Assembly: GCF_027579695.1 (NCBI RefSeq)
Contig: NC_083586.1
Span: 2,160,501 to 2,224,500 of the forward strand
Direction of reading: 5' to 3'
From: Neoarius graeffei
Lineage: Eukaryota > Chordata > Actinopteri > Siluriformes > Ariidae
DNA length: 64,000 bases
The position numbers and the translations under genes were made by a program. The notes beneath the pieces were generated by a model. The model saw only the letters and a program-made list of their open reading frames with translations. It did not search any database and was not told the DNA's origin. Below are positions 44,817 through 55,879 of the stretch, one piece after another (positions within the stretch are counted from its first letter, which is position 1; each line of letters starts with the position of its first letter).

Positions 44817-45109
44817 GTCTCAGTAAAATAAACAAACAAACAAATTAATAAATAAGCAAATAAATGAATGACTGATAAACTTAAAGTCTTCTGGGCAAAT
44901 GCTGATTTTTAAAAAAAATATTTCCTTTTATTGTGAAGGATAATGTTTATGTCCAATTTATCATAGAATTAACTGAGATGAGACTGAACTGGCTGCATCA
45001 ACAGCTAAATTGGCTGTATTGCAGGCCTCAGATCTGTAAAGTTCTTCTCAAGCACCCTCAGATGGCATGAACTCCTATCTCGAAAGGGAAAAACGGAAAT
45101 GGCAATCCA
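44817..45109. other. Unassigned AT-rich sequence
   Basis: An (AAAC/AAAT) rich stretch lies at 44826-44870. 44960-45109 may be the degraded start of the BEL/Pao gag region; I cannot confirm it. Confidence 0.35.
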
Positions 45110-45665
45110 TCAACGTCTTAAATCCTATAGTGAAGGAATACAATCTGTGATTTTGGAAGCCAACAAAACAAATCAGTGCGATGAAGGGATCAATTCCATC
45201 TAATGACCCACAATTACCAGATGTGCAAAGAAAGGAAATGGAACAGTGGTCTGAGGCTGCCTCAAAGCAGTGGGAAAATCCCAATGAGCAACAGCAAGAA
45301 ACCAATACTATGGGAACATTATAACAAATTTGTCGCCAGCCAACAATGGCACCAATGGAGGGTGAGCAGAGGCAATTCTCATATCAGCAAAGTGGTCAAT
45401 AAGTGACCTCCTTACCATCATGCACAGACAAAACGACATAACAGCATCTTTAGTGCGGCAACAGTACATTGTCCCTGCCACCCCAAGAAATTCCCATATT
45501 TGAAAGGAATCCACTCCAGTAAAGGGCAGTTATCAAAGCCTTTGAACAAGGAATGGAGCAAAAGGCAGGAAAGGCAGACTGCTTGTACCATTTGGAGCAG
45601 TTTACAAGAGGACGACCACAAGAACTAGTGCGCAGCTGTCAGCAGATAGCTCCTGAGCGAGGCTA

Positions 45666-47281
45666 CAGTGCTCAGAGAAAATGAGTACACCCCCTTTGAA
45701 AAGTAACATTTTAAACAATATCTCAATGAACACACACAATTTCCAAAATGTTGAAAAGACAAAGTTTAATATAACATCTGTTTAACTTATAACGGGAAAA
45801 AGTAAGGTTAATAATATAACTTAGATTACACATTTTTCAGTTTTACTCAAATTAGGGTGGTGCAAAAATGAGTACACCCCACTACAAAAACTACTACATC
45901 TAGTACTTTGTATGGCCTCCATGATTTTTAATGACAGCACCAAATCTTCTAGGCATGGAATGAACAAGTTGGTGACATTTTGCAACATCAATCTTTTTCC
46001 ATTCTTCAACAGTGACCACTTTTAGTGACTGGATGCTGGATGGAGAGTGATGCTCAAATTGTCTCCAGAATTCTCCATAGATGTTCGATTGGGTTCAGAT
46101 CAGGAGACATACTTGGCCACTGAATCACTTTCACCTTGCTCTTCTTCAGAAATCCAACAGTGGCCTTAGACGTGTGTTTAGTCATGTTGGAAAAGTGCAT
46201 GACAAGCAAGGGCACGGAGTGATGGTAGCATCTTCTCTTTTAGGATAGAGCAATACATCTGTGAATTCATGATGTCATCAATGAAATGCAGCTCCCCGAC
46301 ATCAGCAGCACTCATGCAGCCCCACATAAGGACACTGCCACCACCATGTTTCACTGTAGGCACCATGCATTTTTCTTTGTATTCCTCACCTTTGTGACAC
46401 CATACAGTTTTGAAGCCATCAGTTCCAAAAAATTATCTTGTTCTCATCACTCCAGAATATAGAGTCCCAGTAGTCTTCATCTTTGTCAGCATGGGCCCTG
46501 GCAAACTCTAGGCGGGCTTTTTTGTGCCTGGGCTTTAGGAGAGGCTTCTTTCGTGGACGGCATCCATGCATGCCATTCCTCTGCAGTGTACGCTGTATTG
46601 TGTCACGGGAAATAGTCACCCCAGTTTGGCTTTCTACTTCTTTAGGTAACTGCAGTGAACTTGCATGCCAATTTTCTTCAACCCTTCTCATCAGAAGACG
46701 CTCCTGTCGAGGTGTTAACTTCCGTGGACGACCTGGACGTCTCTGTGAGATGGTTGCAGTTCCATCTTTCTTAAATTTTTGTACCACTTTTGCTACAGTA
46801 TTCTGACTGATAAGTAAAGCTTTGCTGATCTTCTTGTAGCCTTCACCTTTGTGGTGTAAAGAAATTATTTTCTTTGGGGAATTCTGAAGAGACAAGTTGA
46901 GCATCACTCTCCATCCAGCATCCAGTCACTAAAAGAGGTCATTGTTGAAGAATGGAAAAAGATTGATGTTGCAAAATGTCACCAACTTGTTCATTCCATG
47001 CCTAGAAGACTTGGTGCTGTCATTAAAAATCATGGAGGCCATACAAAGTACTAGATATAGTAGTTTTTGTTGTGGGGTGTACCCATTTTTGCCCCCTCCC
47101 TAATTTGAGTAAAACTGAAAAAAAAAGTGTAATCTAAGTTATATTATTAACCTTACTTTCACGTTATAAGTTAAACAGATGTTATATAAAACTTTGTCTC
47201 ATCAACATTTTGGAAATTGGTTGTGTTCATTGAGATATTGTTACTTTTCAAAGAGGGTGTACTCATTTACGCTGAGCACTG
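45666..47281 (-). mobile_element. Tc1-like element with ~390-bp inverted repeats
   Basis: Flanked by TA at 45664-45665 and 47282-47283; ends CAGTGCTCAG at both sides. The inverted match continues from 45666-46056 against 46902-47281, far beyond usual Tc1 ends, and includes the C-terminal coding part of the transposase (text such as CCTCCATGATTTTTAATG on the left, inverted on the right). It is inserted in BEL/Pao gag. Confidence 0.92.
45880..46907 (-). pseudogene. Tc1-like transposase, degraded
   Basis: The minus ATG at 46907 opens a 162-codon frame with paired HTH motifs (KKIISLHHKGEGYKKISK, QNTVAKVVQKF; GRPRKLTPRQERLLMRR) and the first catalytic region SIFWSDENKI. A frame change near 46420 leads to VKHGGGSVLMWGC (46350), and a further change near 46180 to SPDLNPIEHLW near 46090. 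The second catalytic Asp lies in the disrupted segment (HALFQHD). C-terminal coding lies within the long inverted repeat. Inactive. Confidence 0.85.
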
Positions 47282-48019
47282 TATATAGTGGCAAGGGATC
47301 TTTTACAGGAACGCTTTGGGAATCCATAGAAAATTGCAACTGTCTATATGGAACGAGCTCTGGCATGGCAAACAATAAAATCTGAGGATGTTAAATCACT
47401 TCAAGCCTACTCCTTATTCTTGCATGGTTGCTGTAATGTAATAGAGGAGCTGCCATATGTGCAAGAGCAGGACATGCCAGTGAATATGAGGACCATCATC
47501 TCAAAGTTACCTTTAAAGATGAGGGAGCAATGGAGGACTAAAGCATATGAAATAATGGAAACAACTAACCATAGAGCTCGTTTCAGTGATCTGGTTACAT
47601 TCATTGAATGACGAGTCAAAATTCTCTCCAATCCTTTGTTTGGTGAAATTCAGGATCCATCATTTGGTGCCGTAGGGGAAAAGAATCCCAACAAGTTTAA
47701 ATTGCAGCCCAGGGATAGAATAAAAGGAAATATTGTCACCACAACAGTAACATCTATGGATTTGTCTGAGGGAGTTCTTGAACGAACTTCAGATTTAGAG
47801 ACATCTAAAGGAATTGAATGTCTTTTTTTGTGCTTGTGGTCACACTTTGGATGAGTGTAAGAAGTTTCAGAGAAAGGGGCACAAGGAAAAGATAATCTTC
47901 CTGAAGGAAAGGGGAGTTTGCTTTGCATATTTACATTCTGGGCTTATGAGTCATAATTGCCAGCAGTGCTTGATGTCTAAAGCATGCAGTCAAACTCATC
48001 CTACTGTGCTTCATATTAA

Positions 48020-48742
48020 GGTGGGGTTTACATTAGACCGTATCAGCGGATCATCAGATTAACGTTTTTAAAAACGATTAGCGTGCACACAGCAACGCCA
48101 ATACACGGATACGCTAATCACATGACTAATTCGGCACGTAAGTTGAAATGTGTCAGTGCGGCTCATCGCTTCCTCCTCAGTGGCTGCGCTCCAAATCACT
48201 CCGCCCTGAACAGCGAGTGCCCTCTGGAGGGTGCGCACTCCGGCCCTGCGCAGCTCACAGAGCACGCGAGTGTAGTGCACGAACAGTGATTCGGGACTGA
48301 GCCGCTGTGTGTGTGATCTCAGTGCATATCACTTACCACTTGCAAGTGGAAGGATGGCAAGCCTAAAGACAATCATAACTACACAATGGGCAGTATTTGC
48401 ATCAGTATTTGCAGTATTTTCATACTTTTATACTCTTTAATGAAAGGTGATACAAGGCGGAAGTCCGCGCCGTTTTTCAGCAGTCACGTCACATGACCAA
48501 CGCCAGCGAATCAGGAAGGTGGATGTCACAGTGACGTTGTCCAATGACGATGCCAGCTAGAGCTCAGCACAGCGTATCCGCGTATTCTCAATGTTTACAC
48601 AGCACCGGATCAGACACGATCTGGATTGAATACGTGGACCCGGGCGGATTCCCGTTTCCCGGCGTTTCCAGGCGTTTTAATGTAAACAGACAGTGCATCC
48701 GCGAAGAAAATGAGACAGATACGGTCTAATGTAAACTTGGCC
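48020..48742. mobile_element. Harbinger-type MITE, copy B
   Basis: Ends GGTGGGGTTTACATTAGACC and inverted GGCCAAGTTTACATTAGACC; TAA at 48017-48019 and 48743-48745. It matches 28313-29137 in inverse orientation but is about 100 bases shorter. It lies between the gag and protease parts of the BEL/Pao element. Confidence 0.88.
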
Positions 48743-48745
48743 TAA

Positions 48746-49221
48746 GGGGCATCTTGCAACTCTGGAACAATCAAAGGAACCATCCAATGATCAGTTGACC
48801 CCACTCAAAACATGTAGCCCAACAGGGGCCAGTAAGGACCGAGGTGCTCTATCCATTTTACCTGGAAAGGTGAAATTAACAAAGGGGAATCAAATTATAC
48901 ATACATATGCCTTCCTGGATGCTGGTAGCTTGGCTACATTTTACTCAGAACATCTAATACAGAAATTGAATGTTACAGGCAGAAGAACTAGCCTCCTGTT
49001 ATGGACTATGGGTAAGAAAAGATTGTTCCAGCTTATTCTTTGACTGATTAAGAGATAACTGGTCTGGACAGCAATGATTTTCACATCCTTCTCAAGGTTT
49101 TTACACAGAAGGAAATGCCTGTCACTGTAGATGATCTGGTAACGCCTGAAGACCTGACTAATTGGCCATATTTGTCAAAGGTGCACATCCCAAGCATTAA
49201 GGCAAATGTTGTGCTGTTAAT
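48746..49221 (+). pseudogene. BEL/Pao protease region
   Basis: GHLATLEQSKEPS leads into GALSILPGKVKLTKGNQ, HTYAFLDAGSLATFYSEHLI (near 48910), where DAGS is the retropepsin active-site motif usual for BEL/Pao. PEDLTNWPYLSKVHIPSIKANV (near 49150) follows. Stop TGA at 49041 and frame changes are present. Coding resumes at 50771. Confidence 0.82.
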
Positions 49222-50770
49222 TGTAGGTACATTCACAGTCTCTTTAAGAAACTACATTTCCCATCAGCCAACTTCTGCGTTGACCTACATCATGCGTGGG
49301 CGGGATCACCAACGTCACATCCTACATGAAGGCATAAGAAACCCCGGAACTCCTAGCTCCGCCTCTTTCAGCGCCATGATTCCACACGGACACAGAGAGG
49401 AAGGCTCGCTCCGCGAGCCAACCAGATAAAGACGTCTTTTCTTTTTCTTTTCTTTCTTGCAAGATCCACCATTCAGCGAGATTTCTTTGTTTACCTTTGG
49501 CCACGGTAGACTCTAAGATTGCGCGATTTTAAACTCAGTGAGTTACAACTGGTTTTCATTCATTAAGTACGTACGGACTGCAGTCAAAGCAGTTAATTTG
49601 TAATTAGGAGCGACCAGAGTTCCTCCTGATTGAAGTGCTGTGCATATTACTTTGATCAGAGACTTTCTTTTCATCACGAGCGACCGCACGCCGGACTCAA
49701 GAAATTCTCTACGCTTTCTACAGAAGCGACTCACGTGCTTCACAAACGGTGAAACTCCAACGGCGGACATCTTCTCAGAACTTTGCTAGAGGCAAGATAT
49801 TGAGTAAGACTTAGCAATTTTGGGCATAATTAAGCTAGTCTTAGAAATTTGCTTTTATTAAAATAGTGTGAATTTAAACCCAGGTTTATTTGTTACACTG
49901 TTAAACATGCAGCGTGTTGATTTATTTTGTTCTATGTTCTCTCAATTGTTTTAATAGATAGGCTGTGCATGCTTCTCTTTACCCTTACTAACATTTTGAT
50001 TTCCTTATTACACATTTTGATTGTATCAAGACTTCAGTGGATTTAGTAGTGTTATGAGCTAGCATTCCTTTGTCTACTTAGCAACACAAAGCTAATCTAG
50101 GCCTCCACCACGTGGAGTTAGCTCCACAGGCTAATCTAGGCCTACACAAACACACCTTTTGCTAGCTTCCCTTTGTCTTAGCTTAGCCACACGAGGTTAA
50201 TCTAGGCCTTCACCACGTGGCCAAACACACTTCAGTTAGCATTCCACGCTAGCTTCTCTCTTTTGCTAGGCCATAGGCCTAGCCATGTGGTCAACTCCTT
50301 CCCCACAAACACACGTGGAGTTAGCTACACAAAGCTAATTCTCTTGTGTGGGCCACACCCACACAAGGCCTCTCATACACACACACACATACCTCACAGT
50401 TTGTATATATTCCATCTGCTATTATCCATTTTTATCTTTGTTATAATAAATTCATTTATTATCAAACTGTGTATTTATTTGTGTGCATAATATCTTGAAG
50501 TCCCCAATGTCCCAAAGAATTCAAAAAGGTGCATATAAGTTATGTAATACGGTAAGTGATCATAATAATTTGGAATATACCATAATTTGGCTGTTTGGTA
50601 ATTTATTATTAAGCACCAAAATTAACGGTATGATTCACTTGAATGATTCACTTAAATGATTCAATTTAAATGATTCAAATGAGACTGATTCAATTTAATT
50701 ATTAACCTTCAAATTTAATATGAGACTGATTTAATGAGATTGATCACTCAATTACCCAAATGCACCTACA
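49222..50770 (+). repeat. 1.5-kb solo-LTR-like unit
   Basis: It starts TGTAGGTACA and ends TGCACCTACA, so the ends are short inverted repeats with TG...CA. TAAT flanks it at 49218-49221 and 50771-50774. Removing it rejoins BEL/Pao codons (…VVLLI|GSNAPKIMEPWEV…). It contains an AATAAATTC signal near 50446 and three AATCTAGGCCT repeats (50094, 50133, 50199). TG...CA ends, size and a 4-base duplication suggest a retrovirus-like solo LTR; no internal genes remain. Confidence 0.68.
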
Positions 50771-51050
50771 TAATTGGTAGCAATGCTCCCAAGATAATGG
50801 AACCTTGGGAGGTCATCAACAGCTGTGGGAATGGTCCATATGCCATTAGGACATTGCTGGTATGGGTCATCAGTGGTCCACTGGCTAGAAACGATGACAA
50901 CTTGGAGCAACGGTTCCTTTCTGCTACAGCAAACAGGATTTCTCTGTCCAAATTGGAGAAAACAGCTGGATACAAAATTTGTCCCTTGTCAAATACATAC
51001 AGCAAGCCAAAATTTTGTTTTGAGATTACATTAGAATACGTTACAGGCAT
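50771..51050 (+). pseudogene. BEL/Pao pol, start of RT region
   Basis: IIGSNAPKIMEPWEVINSCGNGPYAIRTLLVWVISGPL is the conserved stretch between protease and RT in BEL/Pao pol. It continues as RFLSATANRISLSKLEK and ends in TAG after EYVTGI at about 51052. RT catalytic motifs are not present in the window. Confidence 0.85.
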
Positions 51051-51159
51051 TTAGCAGACGCTCTTATGGGACTGTGGTCACAACAGCTCCAGTTCGAATC
51101 TGTGTGACAGCACTGCTTTTTCCAGGTCACTCTTGAATGCTGGATGAGTGGAAAATATC

Positions 51160-51360
51160 GATGGACAAAAAGTGTTTGCCCATCAAGTGGGCGGTCCTCA
51201 CTCTCCGGTACTACCTGCTCGGACACCCGTTCACCCTCTGTTCTGACCAGTGGGACCACCGCGCAGATCACTCTGGGTATCACCCTTCAGCACTTTAAAT
51301 TCAATTTGGCCTACAGACCGGGGGCTACATATGGTGGTGGCAGATTACCTCTCCTGCCAG
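51160..51360 (+). pseudogene. Gypsy RNase H fragment, Gmr1-related
   Basis: CCCATCAAGTGGGCGGTCCTC near 51179 and TACTACCTGCTCGGACACCC match the RNase H DNA of copy 1 (1419-1480) with changes; CTACAGACCGGGGGCTAC near 51312 matches copy 1 near 1580. The middle part is deleted. It ends abruptly where Harbinger sequence begins (51361). Confidence 0.75.
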
Positions 51361-51716
51361 GTAATGCCAGGAAAATGACAAAAGGGAGATCATCAAGATT
51401 GATGTCCATTGACCTTCTCAGGGCTCCAAACCGGGCTTTTAGCCTACCAAACGCACATTCTATTACCATCCATGCATGGCCCAGAGACAGTCTGAAGTAC
51501 TGCTCTTGGGCAGTGCTCCCCCCATTGGTGTATTCTTTGATCAGATATGGGAGCAGTGGATACGCGGGGTCACCCAGTAGGTAAATTGGTATGGCCTCTT
51601 CATCAATAATTTGCCTGGGACAGGGTGGAATTTTTCCATTTTTCAGGTATGTGTTTCAATTAGAATTTGCAAACATACGAGCATCATGGACGCTCCCCAG
51701 CCATTTATTTTAACAT
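51361..51716 (-). pseudogene. Harbinger transposase C-terminal half
   Basis: On the minus strand: SVHDARMFANSNLN near 51690 (second catalytic Asp, one-base deletion just before it), then [44 protein letters not shown], where the third catalytic acid (Glu of IECAFGRLK) is kept, and [14 protein letters not shown]. It belongs with the N-terminal half at 54923-55636. Confidence 0.88.
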
Positions 51717-54700
51717 GATGGTGGCGCTGGTAATGGTGACAGGCAGCAGCAGCGGTGTGTGAGCGTTGTGAGTGTATGAATGTCAGTGCGCATTTTTTAA
51801 GCTCTAACTTCCTTGTTTTTTGTCTTTATCATCATTACTAACAAGTTCGGACTATCGTTACTATTTACTGCAACAATTACAATGACTTACTGCGGTATGT
51901 TGGGCCTTCTATTTCTCATCACTTTCTTCTGTCACCTACTGAGTGGATTATGTGACCACCGAGGGCCTCTCCAATATGGCCGTGATTTCCTGCTGCTTCT
52001 ACGGGACAACAACGCTGGCAGTGTGGATCCCTCATTCACCTTCCCTGTGGAGACAATCCATCCAGTATACATCAGTGGTAACCAGGGCTGGGGTCCCAGG
52101 CCATTGAGGAAGAGGGGGAGACGGGGTAGTGTGCACCAGAGACTGAAGAGGCAAGGCCACTGCCGGATTCCTCTGCCCACTGTCATCTTAGCCAACATCC
52201 AGTCACTTCGCAACAAGATTGACGAGCTCCAGGCAAACGTCAAGTTTTCACCTGAGTATAAGAACACTTGTCTCCTTGCCTTGACTGAGACATGGCTCAA
52301 AGATCATGACCCCCAGTCTGATTTGGGGATCGACAGCTTTGGGGAGCCTGTTCGCTTGGACAGAGATCCCTCGGTGACAGGTAAATCACTGGGGGGAGGC
52401 TTATGTCTCTATTTTAATAAGAACTGGTGCAGCACGGCGATAATCAGAGAGTCACTATGTACCCCCGACATTGAACTGTTGTCTGTGTCCCTTTGTCCAT
52501 TTTATTTACCAAGGGAATTTCCACAGTTATTTGTAACACTTGTCTACATTCACCTGAAAGCTAATGCTGAGTTAGCAACCCAGGTTATAGTCAAGGTGCT
52601 GCAGTGGCTACAAGGGATTTCCCTGGATGCGCCGGTCCTTGTCATGGGTGATTTTAACCATTGTAAACCAGGGAAGTCCCTGTGTAATTTTTACCAGTAT
52701 GTGACTTGTCCGACTCGCCATGGAAAATGTCTGGACCTCTGTTACAGTTCTGTGAATGGTGCTTACAAGTCCTTGCGCAGAGCCCCACTTGGTTTGTCGG
52801 ATCATAATGCCATGTATTTACTTCCGTCCTATAAACCAGTCCTGAAGGAACACAAGCCAGTGAAACGTTTGGTTCCGGTTTGGTCAGAGGAATCAATCCA
52901 ATGTCTACAGGACTGCTACAGCTGTACAGACTGGGCCTTGTTTAAGGAGGTCTGTACTGATCTAGATGATCTCACAGAGACTGTGTCAGCATATATAATC
53001 TTCTGTGAGGACTTGGTTATTCCACTCAAACAGGTTTCTTTCTTTCCGAACAACAAACCATGGATTTCAAAATCAGTTAAAAACTTAATAAATCAGCGTA
53101 ACATTTGTTTTTATCAGGGGGACACTACTAAGTATAGAAGAGAGCTACAAAAACAAGTTAAGAAAGAACTTAAGTTTGCCAAGTGTAGCTATAAAGATAG
53201 AGTGGAGAACCTGCTTTGTGCTGGTCGCGCCTGCCCTGCATGGGAAGGGGTGAAATCCATGATGGGTATGAAAACCAAAAAATGTCCTATTTCCCATGGC
53301 AACATGTCTGACAATGAACTGAATGTTTTTTATAACCATTTTAATACACACAACTTTGCAGTGGAATAATCCCATTTTAAGGCTGTGATAGCGGACCAAA
53401 ATCCCATCCACATTGAGGAGGGTATGGTCTGGAGACTTTTCCAGGGTGTGAAGGAGAGGAAAAGTCCAGGCTCTGATGGTATCAGTGGCCGCTTACTCAA
53501 GAATTGTGCAGACCAGTTGTCTGATATTTTTTGCTATATTTTTAGATGCTCCCTCCATCTCAATAAGGTCCCTTGCTCATGGAAAGATTCCATTATTGTC
53601 CCCGTCCCTAAAAACAGAGCTCCAAAGCAGCTGAATGACTACAGGACCGTTGCCCTTATATCCCTTGTTATGAAGTCATTTGAGAAGATAGTTAAGAATG
53701 CACTATTATCCACTGTGAAAACCGGCTTGGACCCATTGCAATTCGCCTATAGGCCAGGTAGAGGGGTGGACAATGCCATATGCACTTTACTGAACTTGGT
53801 GCTCTCACACCTTGAGGCAGCTAACACCTTTGCATGTCTTGTTTTTATTGATTTTTCCTCTGCTTTTAACTGTATCCAGCCACATATTTTAGCTAATAGG
53901 TTAAAGAACGCACATAACATTGACCCTGGTCTTATTTCTTGGTTGATGGATTTTTTAACCGCCAGATCCCAACGTGTCAGGGTCAACGATGTTTTATCTG
54001 ATGCTCTGCTCTCCTCCACTGGTTCACCGCAGGGTTGTGTTCTCTCCCCCCTTTTATTTGTTTTATACACAAATTCGTGTCAAAGCCAGCACACAGGACA
54101 GCATATTTTAACGTTTGCTGACGACTCTGTTATTGTGTCTCTTTTAAAGTCAGATGATCCTGATCATGGCTCAGTGGTGTCTGATTTTATTAACTGGTGT
54201 AAGTCATCCTTTTTAGACATAAACGTCAGCAAAACTAAGAAATGATCATTGATTTTAGAAAAAAACAAATATGTCATCTCCCCTGTATATATTAGTGATC
54301 AGGTAGTTGAAGTTGTGGAGGAGTATAAATACTTGGGTACCATAATCGACTACAGATTTACTTTTGACAAACGTGGCTACTGTATGCAAGAAAGCTCACC
54401 AACGTATGCATTTTTATCATAAACTGAGGAATTTTAACATGGACAGCAGTTTTATGAGAATGTTTTACAGTTGTTTTATTGAATCTGTTCTTTTTCTTTT
54501 ATCTGCTGGTTTGGGTTGCTGACAGAAAAACAAGAACCATATTTTTAACATTATCAGTCTCTGTAGCAAAATTGCCAATACTCTCCTGAACAATATCTCC
54601 ACTCTTCATAAAATCAGGTCACTCAAAAAAGCACAGGCAATTTTTAGCTGACCCCAGTCAGCCCCTGTTCTCAGAGTTCTCCCTTTTACCATCCGGACGC

Positions 54701-54922
54701 AGATTTGTTTTAAAAGGTTGTAGAACCAACAGATTCAAAAACTAATTTTTTACCTGCTGTAACCGTCCTTTTAAACATTTCTTGATGAATGTTTTTATTG
54801 TTCTAATTATTTATGGCTGGTTTATGTCTCAATTGTGACTGTATTTATTGTTGGTGCGTGTTTTTTCTGCTGGCTGCAAAATTAATTGCCCTCAGGGGAC
54901 ATTAAAAATACCTTGAACCTTT
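51717..54922 (+). mobile_element. Rex1-like LINE, nearly full ORF2
   Basis: A LINE inserted in the Harbinger transposase. ORF2 runs from the ATG at 51882 with an in-frame TAA at 53367 and a frame change at about 54240. The 3' UTR ends GACATTAAAAATACCTTGAACC at 54921. It is related to the minus-strand LINE at 18690-21490 but less decayed. Confidence 0.85.
51882..54245 (+). pseudogene. Rex1-like LINE ORF2 (endonuclease and RT)
   Basis: First ATG at 51882 (MTYCGMLGLLFLITFF, hydrophobic; an upstream TTG extends the frame only). Endonuclease: LPTVILANIQSLRNKIDEL, LLALTETWLKDHD, VLVMGDFNHC, LGLSDHNAMY. TAA at 53367-53369 interrupts; the same frame goes on with RT: RKSPGSDGISGRLLKN, LNDYRTVALISLVMKSFEK, CLVFIDFSSAFNCI, GSPQGCVLSPLLFVLY and LTFADDSVIV. 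A one-base loss near 54240 ends the frame after KTKK; the C-terminal part is visible to about 54720. Two lesions inactivate it. Confidence 0.88.
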
Positions 54923-55636
54923 CACCACCACAGGTAGCTTGAATATTTAAAGTATACCTGCCTTTCCTGTTAATGTAATCTGTGGAATTGGCTGAAGGTT
55001 GTTTTATCTCTGTGTGTGTGCGCCATCTACAGCACCTCGACACTGGGGGAGGCCATGCGCTTGCTGAAATCCATGCATAAGCTGTTGGACAGCAGTTTCT
55101 GTTGTCGGCAGTCGTATGTACTTAGGACCAAGATGCACAGTAATCACTTTACACACTTGTCTGATTATTATGGAAACCATCGATCTAGAGAGCCCGAATG
55201 TATTTGCCGTTTTCCGTATTCTACCCTCATCAGCTAAATAATATAGGGTGCAGGCTACTTTTGTTAATACACTGACTGGGCTCCGCATGACAGTCGTCTG
55301 GCCTTCAGTGTAGGGACGCAGTAACTCCGGAAGCGAGAGCAGCGATGACTGCGACATTTGGAAGTTCTCATGCCATTCCTCCGGGAGAACAACTTCATTT
55401 GTGAAGTTTAGCCACCAGGCAGCAGTTCGCCCGGGTCGGATCCAAAAGCGGCGGCAATGTTGGTAAGCAGCAAGTCTTTGTCTTGGTGGGAGGAAAAGTG
55501 CTTGAAAAACTGCGACCCTCCTCACAGTCCTTCTCCTCTGCTCCTCATAAAGCAGTTGTAGTCCTATTTGCAAATGCAAACAAACCAAAAGTGTTTGCAA
55601 ATATGTAAAAAGGACGACCACCCATGTTGCATCCAT
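54923..55636 (-). pseudogene. Harbinger transposase N-terminal half
   Basis: The minus ATG at 55636 opens [18 protein letters not shown]; then [68 protein letters not shown] (HTH region) and [10 protein letters not shown] near 55010, where VDGTHI with the first catalytic Asp is usual. A small frame change follows, and [15 protein letters not shown] appears down to 54930, where the LINE starts. Confidence 0.88.
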
Positions 55637-55879
55637 GAGACCATCAAACCAAAATATTGAGCGCCTGACGCAAATATTGTTCTGTGACGCATATCGTGAC
55701 GTCGGGAAAACCTAAAACTCCGTTTTCCACTATTTACACGCAGGCATGGAAACAGAGTTTTCAAAGATATCCGTTTTCAGCGACTGAAACCTCCGTTTAC
55801 GTGTAAATGAGAGGTGCAACTGCATAAATAAATATGCGTCTTCATAGATATCCGGCTACGTGTAAACGCACCATGAGAA
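55637..55879 (-). other. Harbinger 5' flank and terminal repeat
   Basis: Contains several GTTTAC/GTAAAC motifs and ends in GGTGCGTTTACACGTAGCC (minus) at 55871, the likely terminal repeat. BEL/Pao gag sequence begins just outside it. Confidence 0.6.

Larger units (their letters stand above)
45400..48016 (+). pseudogene. BEL/Pao gag region
   Basis: Before the Tc1, MHRQNDITASLV (near 45420) and PLVPFGAVYK-like text in shifted frames lead to QELVRSCQ near 45630. After it: RDLLQERFGNP, MERALAWQTIKSEDVKSLQAYSLFLHGCCNVIEELPY (47348) and MPVNMRTIISKLPLKMREQWR, a region typical of Pao/BEL Gag. A Cys/His segment (CFAYLHSGLMSHNCQQCL, 47917) ends the part. Several stops and frame changes are present, so it is not functional. 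Confidence 0.82.
45110..51050 (+). mobile_element. BEL/Pao retrotransposon fragment split by three insertions
   Basis: Coding pieces in order: gag (about 45400-45665), gag continued (47284-48016), Cys-rich and protease region (48746-49221), RT start (50771-51050). The gaps are exactly a Tc1, a MITE and an LTR-like unit, each with its own target duplication. The pol part ends early in RT, and LTRs of this element are not seen. Confidence 0.82.
51361..55871 (-). mobile_element. Second PIF/Harbinger element, split by a LINE
   Basis: The transposase N-terminal half is at 54923-55636 and the C-terminal half at 51361-51716, both on minus, with a plus-strand Rex1-like LINE between. The right terminal region ends near 55871 (GGTGCGTTTACACGTAGCC on minus). 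The left end is lost against the gypsy fragment. Confidence 0.82.

Noticed and set aside
51813..51881. Start of the Rex1-like ORF2 at 51813
   Set aside because: The first codon is TTG; the first ATG in frame is at 51882.
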